Positions 1 to 9,563 of a DNA stretch of 64,000 nt are shown here, piece after piece. A program made the translations under genes and the position numbers. Position 1 is the first letter of the stretch, and the number at the start of each line of letters is the position of its first letter. The notes under the pieces were generated by a model. The model had not been told where the DNA came from. It searched no databases and saw nothing but the letters and a program-made list of their open reading frames with translations. The stretch is from Candidatus Defluviibacterium haderslevense (GTDB taxonomy: Bacteria > Bacteroidota > Bacteroidia > Chitinophagales > Saprospiraceae). The DNA lies in NCBI GenBank assembly GCA_016712225.1, contig JADJRL010000003.1, positions 1,137,001 through 1,201,000 on the forward strand. The letters are read 5' to 3'.

Positions 1-547
1 TATATTAAGTAGAACTACCAGAAATAATCTACAAACTGGAAACATAGAAAAAGTCAATATTGCATTGGAAAAAATCAATGAACGAAGTCAACGCTTACTT
101 GAAAAAATGAGTGATATTATTTGGAATATCAAACCAGATAATGATAGTTTGGTTGCAACTATGAGCAGGATGAGAGAATACAGCACTGCCCTACTCGATG
201 CACAAAATGTTCATTACAACTTTGATTTTCCACCTGAAAACGATGATTTCTCAATATCTTTAAAGATTAAAAGTACATTGTATTTAATATTCAAAGAAGC
301 GGTTAATAATTTAATCAAATATGCACATTGCAGTCATGTTAAACTAACATTAAAAATAACACATCAAAGTTTATACTTGACTATAGAAGACAACGGTATT
401 GGCTTTGATATCGATCAAATTACACATCAAGGAGGACTTTTAAATATGCAACACAGAGCTGAAGAAGTTAATGGAACTTTAAATATTTTCAGCCAATTAG
501 ATCAAGGCACCCAAATAGAATTATCAATACCCTTAACTCATAATTAA
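1..547 (+). CDS. Sensor histidine kinase, C-terminal part (truncated by window edge)
   Basis: The reading frame is open from position 2 at the left edge and ends with TAA at 545-547, so only the C-terminal ~181 residues are present. A short MSDIIWNI segment, typical of the linker after the HisKA_3 dimerisation helix, is followed by a HATPase_c domain: N box FKEAVNNLIKYA, G1 box EDNGIGFD and G2 box GGLLNMQHRAEE. These mark a NarX/LytS-like two-component kinase that autophosphorylates a histidine lying upstream of the window. The sensor region and the phospho-acceptor histidine cannot be seen. No response regulator follows; the next gene encodes a secreted protein. The family call is solid, the signal sensed is unknown. 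Confidence 0.85.
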   Translation, partial: ILSRTTRNNLQTGNIEKVNIALEKINERSQRLLEKMSDIIWNIKPDNDSLVATMSRMREYSTALLDAQNVHYNFDFPPENDDFSISLKIKSTLYLIFKEAVNNLIKYAHCSHVKLTLKITHQSLYLTIEDNGIGFDIDQITHQGGLLNMQHRAEEVNGTLNIFSQLDQGTQIELSIPLTHN

Positions 548-636
548 TATATTTCTATTCAACCAGGTAATATGTAAATGCCAAATAAGAAATTATTGGT
601 TAGGTTATTTTTCCTACATTTTATACAGGAAAAACA

Positions 637-644
637 CCCCCCCC
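637..644. repeat. C8 homopolymer tract
   Basis: An uninterrupted run of eight C residues lies in an otherwise AT-rich intergenic stretch, ten bases upstream of the -33 element of the promoter of the secreted-protein pair at 720 and 1199. The placement would allow slipped-strand length changes to alter promoter context. There is no evidence for switching in this single sequence. Confidence 0.6.
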
Positions 645-654
645 TTTTATGTGG

Positions 655-685
655 TTGTATTTATTTTTACACCATCATACATTTG
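655..685 (+). promoter_or_regulatory. Bacteroidota-type promoter for the gene at 720
   Basis: TTG at 655-657, a 20-base spacer, then TACATTTG at 678-685. This fits the Bacteroidetes primary sigma consensus TTG-N19/20-TAnnTTTG. The expected transcript would begin near 692, giving a leader of about 28 bases to the ATG at 720. Confidence 0.7.
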
Positions 686-719
686 CAGTATCATTCATTA
701 AATTTTAAACTATATTAAC

Positions 720-1163
720 ATGAACAGAATAAATTTAAAAATGCTTACTTTAATTGTATTGTGCTTATTTGTTGAAATGATTCATGCTCAAAAAATAACC
801 GAGTGGATAGGTGGAGCATCCGGAAGAGAGCAAGATTGGTTTTGTAATAAAAATTGGACTACCCAGACAGTACCCAATGAATTTAGTACAGTTATTATTA
901 AAAATCGCTTTACAAATAAAACGTTTTATCCAAAAATAAAATGTGGTATTGCGAAAGTCTGGAATTTAGAAATGGAGCCTTCAGCGGAACTTTTCATTGA
1001 AAAATATGCCGAACTTTGGGTTATGAATTCCATCCAAATAAAAAATAAAAAATATATACACTCCAAAGGGAAATTACTATTCCTCAATTCAACTTCATTT
1101 GCCCGAAATAATACTCAAAATGTTGTGAATGATGTATGTTCACAATTGAAATCAACTAATTAA
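720..1163 (+). CDS. Small secreted protein of unknown function
   Basis: A 147-residue protein with a clear N-terminal signal peptide (hydrophobic LTLIVLCLFVEM, likely cleaved after HAQ, residues 22-24). The mature part begins with a W-x-G...W...NW...VP pattern (TEWIGGASG, DWFCNKNW, TVPNE). In Bacteroidota this pattern is common at the start of right-handed beta-helix or G8-like surface domains. The remainder looks like irregular beta strands with three cysteines. No T9SS sorting domain is present, so it is probably periplasmic or exported by another route. It has its own promoter at 655-685 and lies 35 bases upstream of the beta-propeller gene, so the two are probably cotranscribed. No function can be assigned. 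Confidence 0.7.
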   Translation: MNRINLKMLTLIVLCLFVEMIHAQKITEWIGGASGREQDWFCNKNWTTQTVPNEFSTVIIKNRFTNKTFYPKIKCGIAKVWNLEMEPSAELFIEKYAELWVMNSIQIKNKKYIHSKGKLLFLNSTSFARNNTQNVVNDVCSQLKSTN

Positions 1164-1198
1164 TGGATCCCATTCATCACAAAATAAAAAAATAGAAA

Positions 1199-4100
1199 AT
1201 GAAAAGATTTAGTCTTTATTGTTTATTCTTAGTCAATGTACAAATAACTATTGGCCAACAGTCATATTCCACACCAAACAATTTCTTTGATCTAAGAAAA
1301 CAAATTCTTTCAAATATTAAAAATGAAACCGTACAATTTAATGAGCCAGAAGATGAAAAGGATAATGCCATGGCCAAATTCAAACGTTGGGAACAATTTA
1401 TGTTGCCTCGTGTAGGCCCAAAAGGAGTCATGTTTAATTCTGACGCAGTTTATAATGCATACAATAATTATTATGCCCAAAACAAAACACCATTTAATAT
1501 TAATCCATGGTCAGCCATTGGCCCATTTTATGATCCTCCCAGTGGCCCATATTATGGCACACGCGTTGGAGTAGGCAGAGTCAATTGCATAGCACAACAT
1601 CCACTTGATAGTCAGACACTTTACATAGGTAGTATGGGTGGTGGAATTTGGAAAACAATAAATGGTGGGCGATCATGGACCTGCTTAGATAACCAATTAC
1701 CAAGCATGAGTATTAGTGATATTGCCATAAATCCAATACATCCTGATACCATGTACATTGCAACAGGTGATGCCATTGGCAATTATACCATTACATCAAA
1801 TCCCGATTTTCATCAAGGTCATTATTCATGTGGCGTACTTATGTCAACTAACGGTGGTCTATCTTGGCAACCCACAGGATTTACTTACGAACAGTATCAA
1901 ACTGAGAATATTTACAGAATGATAATCGATCCCATCCAACCTCATCATTTGCTATTAGGATGTGACAAAGGATTGTTTCGTTCAACAAATTCCGGGAATT
2001 CATGGACACAATTGGATACTACAAGAACTTATGATTTATTGATCAATCCATTGGATGCTACTAAATACTATGCACTTACCAATAATAGTCAAAAACTAAA
2101 GCGTAGCTATGACGGCGGTGCTAGTTTTAAAATTGTCAATTTAACAAATTTAGTTGGTGCGTCAACTTTAGGCCACATCAGAATATCCGCAGCTGATACT
2201 TCTAAAATCTATGTCCTTCGTGGTGCTGGACAATTAATTCGAAGCGATAATGGTGGAAAATCATTTAAAACAATCAACAATCTATCTAATCCCTTTTTTC
2301 ATCAAGGCAATTATGACAAAGCTTTTGCGCTTTCACCTGTTGATACATCGATTGCTCTAATTGGTTTAGTTGATTTAGTAAAAACCACAAACACAAGCAA
2401 AACTTATGTCAAAGTTGATTCCATTGAATCCCCAACGAAAGGCATTCATGTTGACTTTCATAGTTTACAATTTTCCATATTTAATCCAAGTACTATCTAT
2501 GCGGCTAATGATGGCGGAATATATGTAAGCCATGATGTGGGTGAAACATGGAATTCATTAAATAATGGATTGAATATTACACAATATTATAAATTAAACA
2601 CTTCCAATTTAAAACCCAATTCAATTATTGCAGGAGCTCAAGATAATTCCACACATTTGTTTGACGGTACAAATTGGTTTACAGTGAATGCCGCAGACGG
2701 TTTGGATTGTAGTTTTGACCAGGGTGATGAACAGGTTGTTTATGCTGCTATTCAATACGGCTACTTGTACCGTTCAGATGATGGCGGAGCAACATTTTAT
2801 AATCTAATCACACCAACTGAATTTCAAGGTGACTGGGAATCTCCATTTATAATTAATCCATTAAATAACAAGCATCTTTACTTTGCTGGAAATAAAATTT
2901 ATTTATCATATGACAAAGGCGATCATTGGAATATTATTTCACCCGTTCTAGATGAGAATCTTCCCATTACTTCAATTGCTATGTCTAAAGCTGATACGAA
3001 TACCATTTACGTAGCGTCTTATCACAATATTTTTGTTACGCAAAACAATGGCATTTCATGGGAAAATATAACTAATGGATTGCCAAGTGATTCAGCATCC
3101 ATTACTGATGTTAAATTAAGTGACGTTAATTCTAAAATAATATATGTTACCTTTTCCGGATTTCATGATGGAAAAAAAGTTTACCAATCTAATGATGGTG
3201 GAAAACATTGGAATAATATATCCGGATCATTGCCAAATATTCCAATGAATACCATCGCTATCCAAAATAATACACTACATGATATTTATGTTGGTTCTGA
3301 TTTTGGTGTGTTTTATAAAAATGATACACTTATTGATTGGAAGTCTTACAACAATGGAATGCCTGGCGTTATAATTTCAGATCTTGACATCAATACCCGA
3401 AATGGAAAACTTTATGCTGCCACCCATGGCAGAGGTATTTATTCAGTAGATCTTTTTACTCCAAGCGATGCCATAACACAAGATGCTTCCATTACGCAAA
3501 TCATAAGTCCAGAAAGATTAGATTATTGTGATAGTGTATCTTCCCAATTAATCATTGCATTAACCAATTATGGAACCGATACACTTAAAAGTGTTCGTAT
3601 AAATTATGTAATAGATAATCAGCCTCAAGCAAAATTATGGACTGGTAAGCTTCCATCAAAACAAACCCTCATAGATACTATAGAAAATATTAATTTATCA
3701 GGAGGTGTACACCATATTATTGTGAATACTTCTATGCCAAATCAAGAGATGGATCAGTATTCCCTGAATGATGAAAAAACAAGATTTATTTTTATAAATA
3801 ATTCAACGGTACCAAAATTAATGGAAGATTTTGAAAGTGGGTTTGATCCGCCTTTGGAATGGTTTCAAACAGGAAATATGTGGACCGAAATTCAAGGCTA
3901 TGGTGGATTTGGGCTATCTCAACATGCCTTACTTGCACCATTTTTTAATTTTTTAAATGGGACTGATTATTTTATTTCTCCTAGAATTGATTTAAAAAAT
4001 ACTTCAGCTACTGTCTTATTAACTTTTTCTAGAGCTTATGGTATTTATGAACAAAATTATAAGGATACTTTGATGATTAGCATTTCAACAGATTGCGGAC

Positions 4101-4573
4101 TGACATGGCTTCCCATATACCGTAAAACTTCAGTTGAACTTGCGACTACCCTTAAGATTTATAACGATGCGTTTACTCCTACACCAAGTGATTGGGTTAA
4201 AGATACTGTTGATCTGACTATGTATAAAGATCATGAAATAAAATTAAGATTCGAAGGTCATAGTGGTTTCGGAAATTTACTTTTTCTGGATGATATTAAT
4301 ATTAATGGAACCATAGTATCAACAAAAAATAACAAAATATCTGACATTAATATTTATCCAAACCCCACTCAAGGCATAGTCTATATTGATGATCCAAATC
4401 ATGAAGTATATAAAATTTTGCTATTTGATCAACAAGGCAAATCAATAGCTAATGAAACTCCAATTACTTCAAACCAAATACTAGATTTATCAAATTATCC
4501 AAACCAAACTTTTATCATTAAATTGATGACTAAACTTGGAGTAATTGTTAAAAAAATAGTTCACATAAATTAA
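1199..4573 (+). CDS. Secreted VPS10/BNR beta-propeller protein with T9SS sorting domain
   Basis: An 1124-residue secreted protein. Signal peptide at residues 1-20 (ends TIGQ). From about 130 to 750 there are at least ten BNR/Asp-box-like units of the form S-x-D/N-x-G-x-x-W (for example KTINGGRSW, STNGGLSW, SDNGGKSF, SDDGGATF, SNDGGKHW), as in sortilin/VPS10 and exo-sialidase-like propellers. A CARDB-like beta domain follows (about 755-870), then a jelly-roll-like domain opening with EDFESGF (about 870-1035). The C-terminus, from IYPNPTQG at about 1052, is a type A T9SS sorting domain, predicting outer-membrane translocation and surface attachment or release. No catalytic residues were recognised; a binding or adhesive role is likelier than hydrolysis. 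Probably in one operon with the small secreted protein upstream. Confidence 0.88.
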   Translation: MKRFSLYCLFLVNVQITIGQQSYSTPNNFFDLRKQILSNIKNETVQFNEPEDEKDNAMAKFKRWEQFMLPRVGPKGVMFNSDAVYNAYNNYYAQNKTPFNINPWSAIGPFYDPPSGPYYGTRVGVGRVNCIAQHPLDSQTLYIGSMGGGIWKTINGGRSWTCLDNQLPSMSISDIAINPIHPDTMYIATGDAIGNYTITSNPDFHQGHYSCGVLMSTNGGLSWQPTGFTYEQYQTENIYRMIIDPIQPHHLLLGCDKGLFRSTNSGNSWTQLDTTRTYDLLINPLDATKYYALTNNSQKLKRSYDGGASFKIVNLTNLVGASTLGHIRISAADTSKIYVLRGAGQLIRSDNGGKSFKTINNLSNPFFHQGNYDKAFALSPVDTSIALIGLVDLVKTTNTSKTYVKVDSIESPTKGIHVDFHSLQFSIFNPSTIYAANDGGIYVSHDVGETWNSLNNGLNITQYYKLNTSNLKPNSIIAGAQDNSTHLFDGTNWFTVNAADGLDCSFDQGDEQVVYAAIQYGYLYRSDDGGATFYNLITPTEFQGDWESPFIINPLNNKHLYFAGNKIYLSYDKGDHWNIISPVLDENLPITSIAMSKADTNTIYVASYHNIFVTQNNGISWENITNGLPSDSASITDVKLSDVNSKIIYVTFSGFHDGKKVYQSNDGGKHWNNISGSLPNIPMNTIAIQNNTLHDIYVGSDFGVFYKNDTLIDWKSYNNGMPGVIISDLDINTRNGKLYAATHGRGIYSVDLFTPSDAITQDASITQIISPERLDYCDSVSSQLIIALTNYGTDTLKSVRINYVIDNQPQAKLWTGKLPSKQTLIDTIENINLSGGVHHIIVNTSMPNQEMDQYSLNDEKTRFIFINNSTVPKLMEDFESGFDPPLEWFQTGNMWTEIQGYGGFGLSQHALLAPFFNFLNGTDYFISPRIDLKNTSATVLLTFSRAYGIYEQNYKDTLMISISTDCGLTWLPIYRKTSVELATTLKIYNDAFTPTPSDWVKDTVDLTMYKDHEIKLRFEGHSGFGNLLFLDDININGTIVSTKNNKISDINIYPNPTQGIVYIDDPNHEVYKILLFDQQGKSIANETPITSNQILDLSNYPNQTFIIKLMTKLGVIVKKIVHIN

Positions 4574-4655
4574 ACAAATATTTCCAAGGCAAGGTAATTT
4601 CTATTTGTAAATCAAATTATATAACTTTTTGAATCTTCATTAATTAAAACTATTC

Positions 4656-6047
4656 GTGATTACATTTTTTAAATATTTCTCACTTTCTTTTTTTATATGG
4701 ATCTGTTCCCCATTGGATAGTTTTGCTCTATCTGTTGATTCTTTAAAAAATCATATCCAACATGAATCAAATGCATTTAAACTATACAATTTATATAACT
4801 TACTTTCTGATGAATATAACAATTCCAGTCAAATAGATAGCCATAGAATGTGCGTTAGAAATATGTTCAACATTGCCAAACACACTGGAAAAGATAGTCT
4901 TATTTCAAATGCATATTTAAATTTATCCTTAAATTTTAATATGTCAGGAGATTATGCTTCTTCACTAGCTCAATTAAATTTGGCTTTAGAATATGAAAAA
5001 AAATGCAATAATAGTGTCAACCTTGCTCTGATATATAAAGAAATTGGGATTTGTTATAAATATATGTTAAGTTATGTTTTAGCAAAAGAATTTATTTTAA
5101 AGGCATTAACATTGAGCAAGAGTGATGAGAGCTTAAATGAACGAATTTATGCCCATTTAGCTGAAACATATCTCGCTCTTCAACAAACAGATTCAGCCTT
5201 CTATTATATTCAATTAGCGAATGAGTATTCCAATGAAAATACTGATCCTTATGGATTTGCCAGATCTCTATTTATCTTTGCCAAAGTATATGATGCGAAA
5301 GGTGAACATGCATTAGCTTCAACATTTTATTCCACCTGTCATCAATTTTGTTTGAAACATAATTTTTCAATGTCCTTGCTAAATTATGAGTTGCCATATG
5401 CTCAATTTTTGTTTCATCATAAAGATTTAAATGAAGCTTTGTCCATCGCTCAATTTGGATATCAAAAGGCTTATGCAAGAAAAGATTTTAGTTATATTAA
5501 AGATTTAACTAAAACCATTAAAGACATATTTCTTGCACAATCAAATTTAGACAGTGCCTTTAAATATGGAATATTATATCAAGCTAATGCTGATAGTTTA
5601 ATTGAAATAAAAAAAATATTTCAAGATCAGAATTCAAATTTTCAAAGTTACTTACTAAACCAAAAAAAAGAAATTGATGATCAAATAAAAATATCAGAGA
5701 GAAATAGAATCACTCAATATGTTTTTACATTTGTAGTTATTTTATCTTTATTGATTGTATTATTTATACTTTCATATTCTGCATATATCAATGAACGTCA
5801 TATTAATTATTTAGGCATATTTCTAATGATCATGATTTTTGAATTTATTAATTTACTTTTATTTCCCATTTTAAATAAAACGACAGAACAAAGTCCAATA
5901 ATTATGCTAAGTATTATGATTAGTATTGGAGCGATTATCATTCCAATTCATCATAAAATAGAACATTGGATGATACATTTACTTCGGACTAAAAATAAGG
6001 AACAGCATTTAAAAAGAGTTAAAAAAACATTGGAAGAATTGAACTAG
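4656..6047 (+). CDS. TPR protein with C-terminal membrane segments (paralogue 1)
   Basis: A 463-residue protein starting at GTG 4656; no ATG precedes the signal-like N-terminus ITFFKYFSLSFFIWIC, so the GTG start is preferred. Residues ~30-330 are helical repeats of TPR type (for example LNLSLNFNMSGDYASSLAQL and EIGICYKYMLSYVLAKEF). Three membrane helices follow: TQYVFTFVVILSLLIVLFIL, YLGIFLMIMIFEFINLLLF and an IIMLSIMISIGAIIIP helix. A short charged tail (KIEHWM...LEELN) ends the protein. This is the layout of Bacteroidota TPR sensor kinases but without any HisKA or ATPase domain. The 467-residue gene 9 bases downstream has the same layout, so this is a duplicated pair. A sensory or scaffold role is inference. 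Confidence 0.75.
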   Translation: MITFFKYFSLSFFIWICSPLDSFALSVDSLKNHIQHESNAFKLYNLYNLLSDEYNNSSQIDSHRMCVRNMFNIAKHTGKDSLISNAYLNLSLNFNMSGDYASSLAQLNLALEYEKKCNNSVNLALIYKEIGICYKYMLSYVLAKEFILKALTLSKSDESLNERIYAHLAETYLALQQTDSAFYYIQLANEYSNENTDPYGFARSLFIFAKVYDAKGEHALASTFYSTCHQFCLKHNFSMSLLNYELPYAQFLFHHKDLNEALSIAQFGYQKAYARKDFSYIKDLTKTIKDIFLAQSNLDSAFKYGILYQANADSLIEIKKIFQDQNSNFQSYLLNQKKEIDDQIKISERNRITQYVFTFVVILSLLIVLFILSYSAYINERHINYLGIFLMIMIFEFINLLLFPILNKTTEQSPIIMLSIMISIGAIIIPIHHKIEHWMIHLLRTKNKEQHLKRVKKTLEELN

Positions 6048-6056
6048 AATCATACT

Positions 6057-7460
6057 ATGCGAATCAACATTTATATAAATTACTTTTTTTTCTTTGTTTG
6101 CCTTTTCGGACCCATAATAATTTTCAGCCAGAGCAGAAACTTAGAGATTAGGGATAGTTTATTGGAACAATTAAAATTACAAATCAAGCCTGAAGAACAA
6201 TTTGAAATTTTAACAGAAGTCTGTAATACTTATGTTTATACCAGTCAAAGCGATAGTATTTTTTATTACAGTAATCAAATGAAAGAACTGGCTCAAAGAT
6301 TAAAGTGCGATTCACTATATGGTACTGCTCTTGCTTATGAAGGATGCGCTTTTTCCATGACAAAAGAAACAGACACAGCTATTTCTAGATATTTTGAAAG
6401 TCTGAGCATTCTTGAAAAAGGTAATTATTATTATAGAAAAAGTTTTGTCCTAAAACAAATAGCATTTGTATTTAGAGATCTAAAAGATTATACTTCTTCC
6501 CTTGCATATTTAAATAAAGCCAAAATATATTTACCTGACGGTATATTACCCAATCGGGTATATACTAATCTTGCCGATGCATATATTGGTATAATGGAAA
6601 TTGATTCAGCTTTAATATATGCACAAAAGGCACATCGCATAACCAATAAGCACGAAGATTCCTATGGATATTGCAGAAGTCTCTATTTGTTAGGTATTAT
6701 TTATATCGAAAAACAATTCCCTGATTTAGGTTTAACTTATTTAAATGAATGTCTAAAATTTAGTCGTGATCAACAGATTGTTCCAACACAAATTACATCC
6801 TTGGCAAAAATGGCTCAATATGAATTAAAACAACAACATTTTGCGATAGCTAAATCTTATGCACTACAATCCGTTGCCATATCCAAACAACAAATGCAAA
6901 AATCATCTTTATTAGAAGATTATCACGTATTAGCGGATATCTATATTAAAGAAAACAAAAAAGATAGCTTTTTATTTTACCAACAATTAAAATCTCAATT
7001 AGAACAATCTTTTGAAGCGGAATCTTTTGTAAATAATTTACAACAACACAAAATAAATCAATTTTTATTAGAGCAAGAACAAACAACAAAAAATCAAAAG
7101 GCTGCATTAGCTTACAAACAAAAAGTCCAATACAGTTTGATTCTTCTGATTATCATCTGTCTGTTAGCATTTATCATGATCTTCTCCAGTACTTTTTTAG
7201 CTAATATGAAAGTTATAAGTTTTATGTCGACACTTATTATATTATCTAGTTTTGAATTTATAAGTCTTTTGTTTCATCCTATCCTGGAAGAAATAACACA
7301 TCATTCCCCATGGCAAATGTTGCTGATGCTTTCTTTAATGGCTATAATATTTATCCCCGCTAAACAAAAATTGGAAGAATATATGAATAGAATATTCGAA
7401 GCCAGGATTAGATCAGCTAAACTTAAATATGCGCAAAAGTATATGAATGAAATGAATTAA
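6057..7460 (+). CDS. TPR protein with C-terminal membrane segments (paralogue 2)
   Basis: A 467-residue paralogue of the preceding gene, starting 9 bases after its stop and surely cotranscribed. It has a signal peptide (ending IIIFSQS), TPR-like helices over residues ~35-340, a coiled segment around LEQEQTTKNQKAALAYKQ, then three membrane helices and the same tail signature. LLFHPILEEITHHSP aligns with LLLFPILNKTTEQSP of the first copy, and PAKQKLEEYM aligns with PIHHKIEHWM. The domain order is identical, while overall sequence identity is low, pointing to an old duplication. There is no kinase, cyclase or DNA-binding domain, so its output is unknown. It is convergent with the tandem secreted-protein genes beginning at 7542. 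Confidence 0.75.
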   Translation: MRINIYINYFFFFVCLFGPIIIFSQSRNLEIRDSLLEQLKLQIKPEEQFEILTEVCNTYVYTSQSDSIFYYSNQMKELAQRLKCDSLYGTALAYEGCAFSMTKETDTAISRYFESLSILEKGNYYYRKSFVLKQIAFVFRDLKDYTSSLAYLNKAKIYLPDGILPNRVYTNLADAYIGIMEIDSALIYAQKAHRITNKHEDSYGYCRSLYLLGIIYIEKQFPDLGLTYLNECLKFSRDQQIVPTQITSLAKMAQYELKQQHFAIAKSYALQSVAISKQQMQKSSLLEDYHVLADIYIKENKKDSFLFYQQLKSQLEQSFEAESFVNNLQQHKINQFLLEQEQTTKNQKAALAYKQKVQYSLILLIIICLLAFIMIFSSTFLANMKVISFMSTLIILSSFEFISLLFHPILEEITHHSPWQMLLMLSLMAIIFIPAKQKLEEYMNRIFEARIRSAKLKYAQKYMNEMN

Positions 7461-7541
7461 ATGCTAACTTATTTTGAAATATTCATTTTAATGATAAACA
7501 AAACATAACTAAAATATCAATTAAATGAATAAGGTTGAATT

Positions 7542-9428
7542 TTAGTTCCTAATAAATTTAATAGTAACAATTCCTTTTAAAGTGCATCCATTTTGTTGAG
7601 ATATCCACTGGAACACATAAATACCATATTTACTTACACTAACCGAAGTATTTGGATCATTCATGTTCGCAAACGTCGCTCGTCCTGGTCCACTTAATTT
7701 TTGCCAGTAACCCATTCCTTTTGCTGACAGATTAGTTTTAAGGCCCAGCTCACTTTTATTTATACCAGCAATATCTTTAATACCTATTCCAAATTTAACA
7801 TCTAAACAAGTGGTATCGCTTTTACCACAATTCGTTTCATATGAAGCGCATACCTTACCGTCTAATCCTGATGGATTATTCCATAATACACAGATCTGGT
7901 CTGTTAAAAAAGGATTGGGTGTCAGAATGGTTCCACCTACTACATTCCAGGAAAATAAAGCCGAATTCTGCGGTGCATCTAACAATTGAATACAACTCGT
8001 ATCCAACGGGCATAACAGTTGAAAACCTTTAAGTTTCGCAGTTGGATGAGTTGCAAATTCATTTTCATTTAAATTTTCACAAAATTCAAATACACATTTT
8101 TTTTCTATGATCCCTAATTTTGTGTTTACTGTGATCTCCAAACAATAATCACCCTTTTTATCTACTTGAAGTATTTCACTGGTTCCAATATTTATTCTGG
8201 TCTTTTCCTTTTTTTCAAACCATTGATAGATAAATTCATAGGATTCACCTCCACCACAACTCTTAGTCCTATTAATTACTCTAGGAACAATTTCTACTTT
8301 GTCCCCAATACAATCTTCTCTGAAACTAACACCAAAATCCAAAAAAATTGCAGTTAATTTATAGCTACTATCACAATGATATGGAAGGGTAGACTTTGGT
8401 AATAAAATTTCTTCATCATTTTGACATGAATTAAAAACTTGTTTCGTTGTTGGATCAATATAGACATCAGCAGCATCGCAAGCTATATGATAAATAGTCG
8501 GTGGATCAGGAACAGGTAAAGTAATATCATAACAAATTATAGAATCTAACAGGCATCCAAATTTTGTGATTTGAAAGGTGTCACATGGTTTATTTCTTAT
8601 AATTTCTGCACATTTTGGAATTTGTAGTACTGGATAGTTTAATGCTCTTGATTCAATCGTAACGCATTCTGGTCCTATTGAATCACAAATATTTCCTGAA
8701 TAAGGATTACCATTGTATGCCGTAACACATAATTGAAAACTTTCTACTTGTTGAAAAGTATAATCTATGTTATCATTATTACCAGAAAGTTTTACCCCAT
8801 CTACTGTCCACACATACGTTGGTTCGCAGCCATTATTTTGTGCTGTTACTTTATAATTTTCTGGACATCCTTTATAAACTTCTATTCTACCATCCATATC
8901 ATTATTAATTTTACCCAATGGACTCAATTTTGGAGCAGAGCCTCCGGATGTATGAATGATAAAATCACAAATATCTCCATCACACCCTTCAATATACAAA
9001 TAATAAGTTTTGCAGGCTGTTAAACTTTCAGTTATCTGATAAGTTCCTTTTTTAATACATTTTGGAGTTGGCCTGGTATCTGTTTTAAAATCACATTCAC
9101 AACCTCCAAGCAATCCAATTTTAATTCCATCACCCGTTCCTTGACAACTGATGATCTCAACATCTATTGTAATGAAACCACCATCACAAACAAATGCCCA
9201 CCAACCTGCTTTATATGCTGGACCAATAAATGGGTAAAAGGGAGTGCAATCGACTGGACTATTATCCGGATTGCTGCATTGATATCCATTTAAGTCGTCG
9301 AGTGAACAAAATATTTTTGCGTCTTTACATTGGTTTGAACCTGAAAAAGGTAGACATTGTGAAATTAATAGACTGGAAGTTTTGAATAATAAAAAGCATA
9401 AAAAAAATAGCGTATTCTTCATGTTCAT
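7542..9428 (-). CDS. Cysteine-rich multi-domain secreted protein, tandem copy 4 (no sorting domain)
   Basis: A 628-residue secreted protein, the most promoter-distal of four tandem minus-strand paralogues. Signal peptide 1-24 (ends LISQC). Visible modules: an N-terminal domain (~25-165) with GWWAF, a YYLYIEGCDGDICDF motif and many cysteines; an Ig/PKD-like domain (~175-265) with YVWTVDGV and FQLCVTAY; a middle domain (~270-460); a PKD-like domain (~470-555) with SWNVVGGTI; and a last PKD/REJ-like domain (~555-628) with WQKLSGPG and VSKYGIY. There are 38 cysteines in all, suggesting extracellular disulfides. It stops at FIRN, exactly where copies 1 and 2 continue into a T9SS sorting domain. 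Function unknown; an adhesin or matrix protein is a reasonable guess. Confidence 0.75.
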   Translation of the reverse strand: MNMKNTLFFLCFLLFKTSSLLISQCLPFSGSNQCKDAKIFCSLDDLNGYQCSNPDNSPVDCTPFYPFIGPAYKAGWWAFVCDGGFITIDVEIISCQGTGDGIKIGLLGGCECDFKTDTRPTPKCIKKGTYQITESLTACKTYYLYIEGCDGDICDFIIHTSGGSAPKLSPLGKINNDMDGRIEVYKGCPENYKVTAQNNGCEPTYVWTVDGVKLSGNNDNIDYTFQQVESFQLCVTAYNGNPYSGNICDSIGPECVTIESRALNYPVLQIPKCAEIIRNKPCDTFQITKFGCLLDSIICYDITLPVPDPPTIYHIACDAADVYIDPTTKQVFNSCQNDEEILLPKSTLPYHCDSSYKLTAIFLDFGVSFREDCIGDKVEIVPRVINRTKSCGGGESYEFIYQWFEKKEKTRINIGTSEILQVDKKGDYCLEITVNTKLGIIEKKCVFEFCENLNENEFATHPTAKLKGFQLLCPLDTSCIQLLDAPQNSALFSWNVVGGTILTPNPFLTDQICVLWNNPSGLDGKVCASYETNCGKSDTTCLDVKFGIGIKDIAGINKSELGLKTNLSAKGMGYWQKLSGPGRATFANMNDPNTSVSVSKYGIYVFQWISQQNGCTLKGIVTIKFIRN

Positions 9429-9563
9429 AGGGTTTAGATTAGAGAATAGAATTAATTAATACACTAAGATATCAAAATTTCATAAAATTCAAGTTTTTTA
9501 TAATAAATCTTACTTACGCTATCCATCCTTAATCAGGTGAAGATTGACGTCTATGGAATCCTG

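Noticed and set aside
637..644. C8 tract as an assembly or sequencing error
   Set aside because: Cannot be excluded, but nothing downstream is frameshifted by it since it is intergenic; kept as an observation.
7841..9023. Plus-strand ORFs of 63-96 residues within the tandem secreted-protein gene
   Set aside because: They lie opposite a long gene with clear domains and have no recognisable signature or own promoter; shadows of the minus-strand gene.
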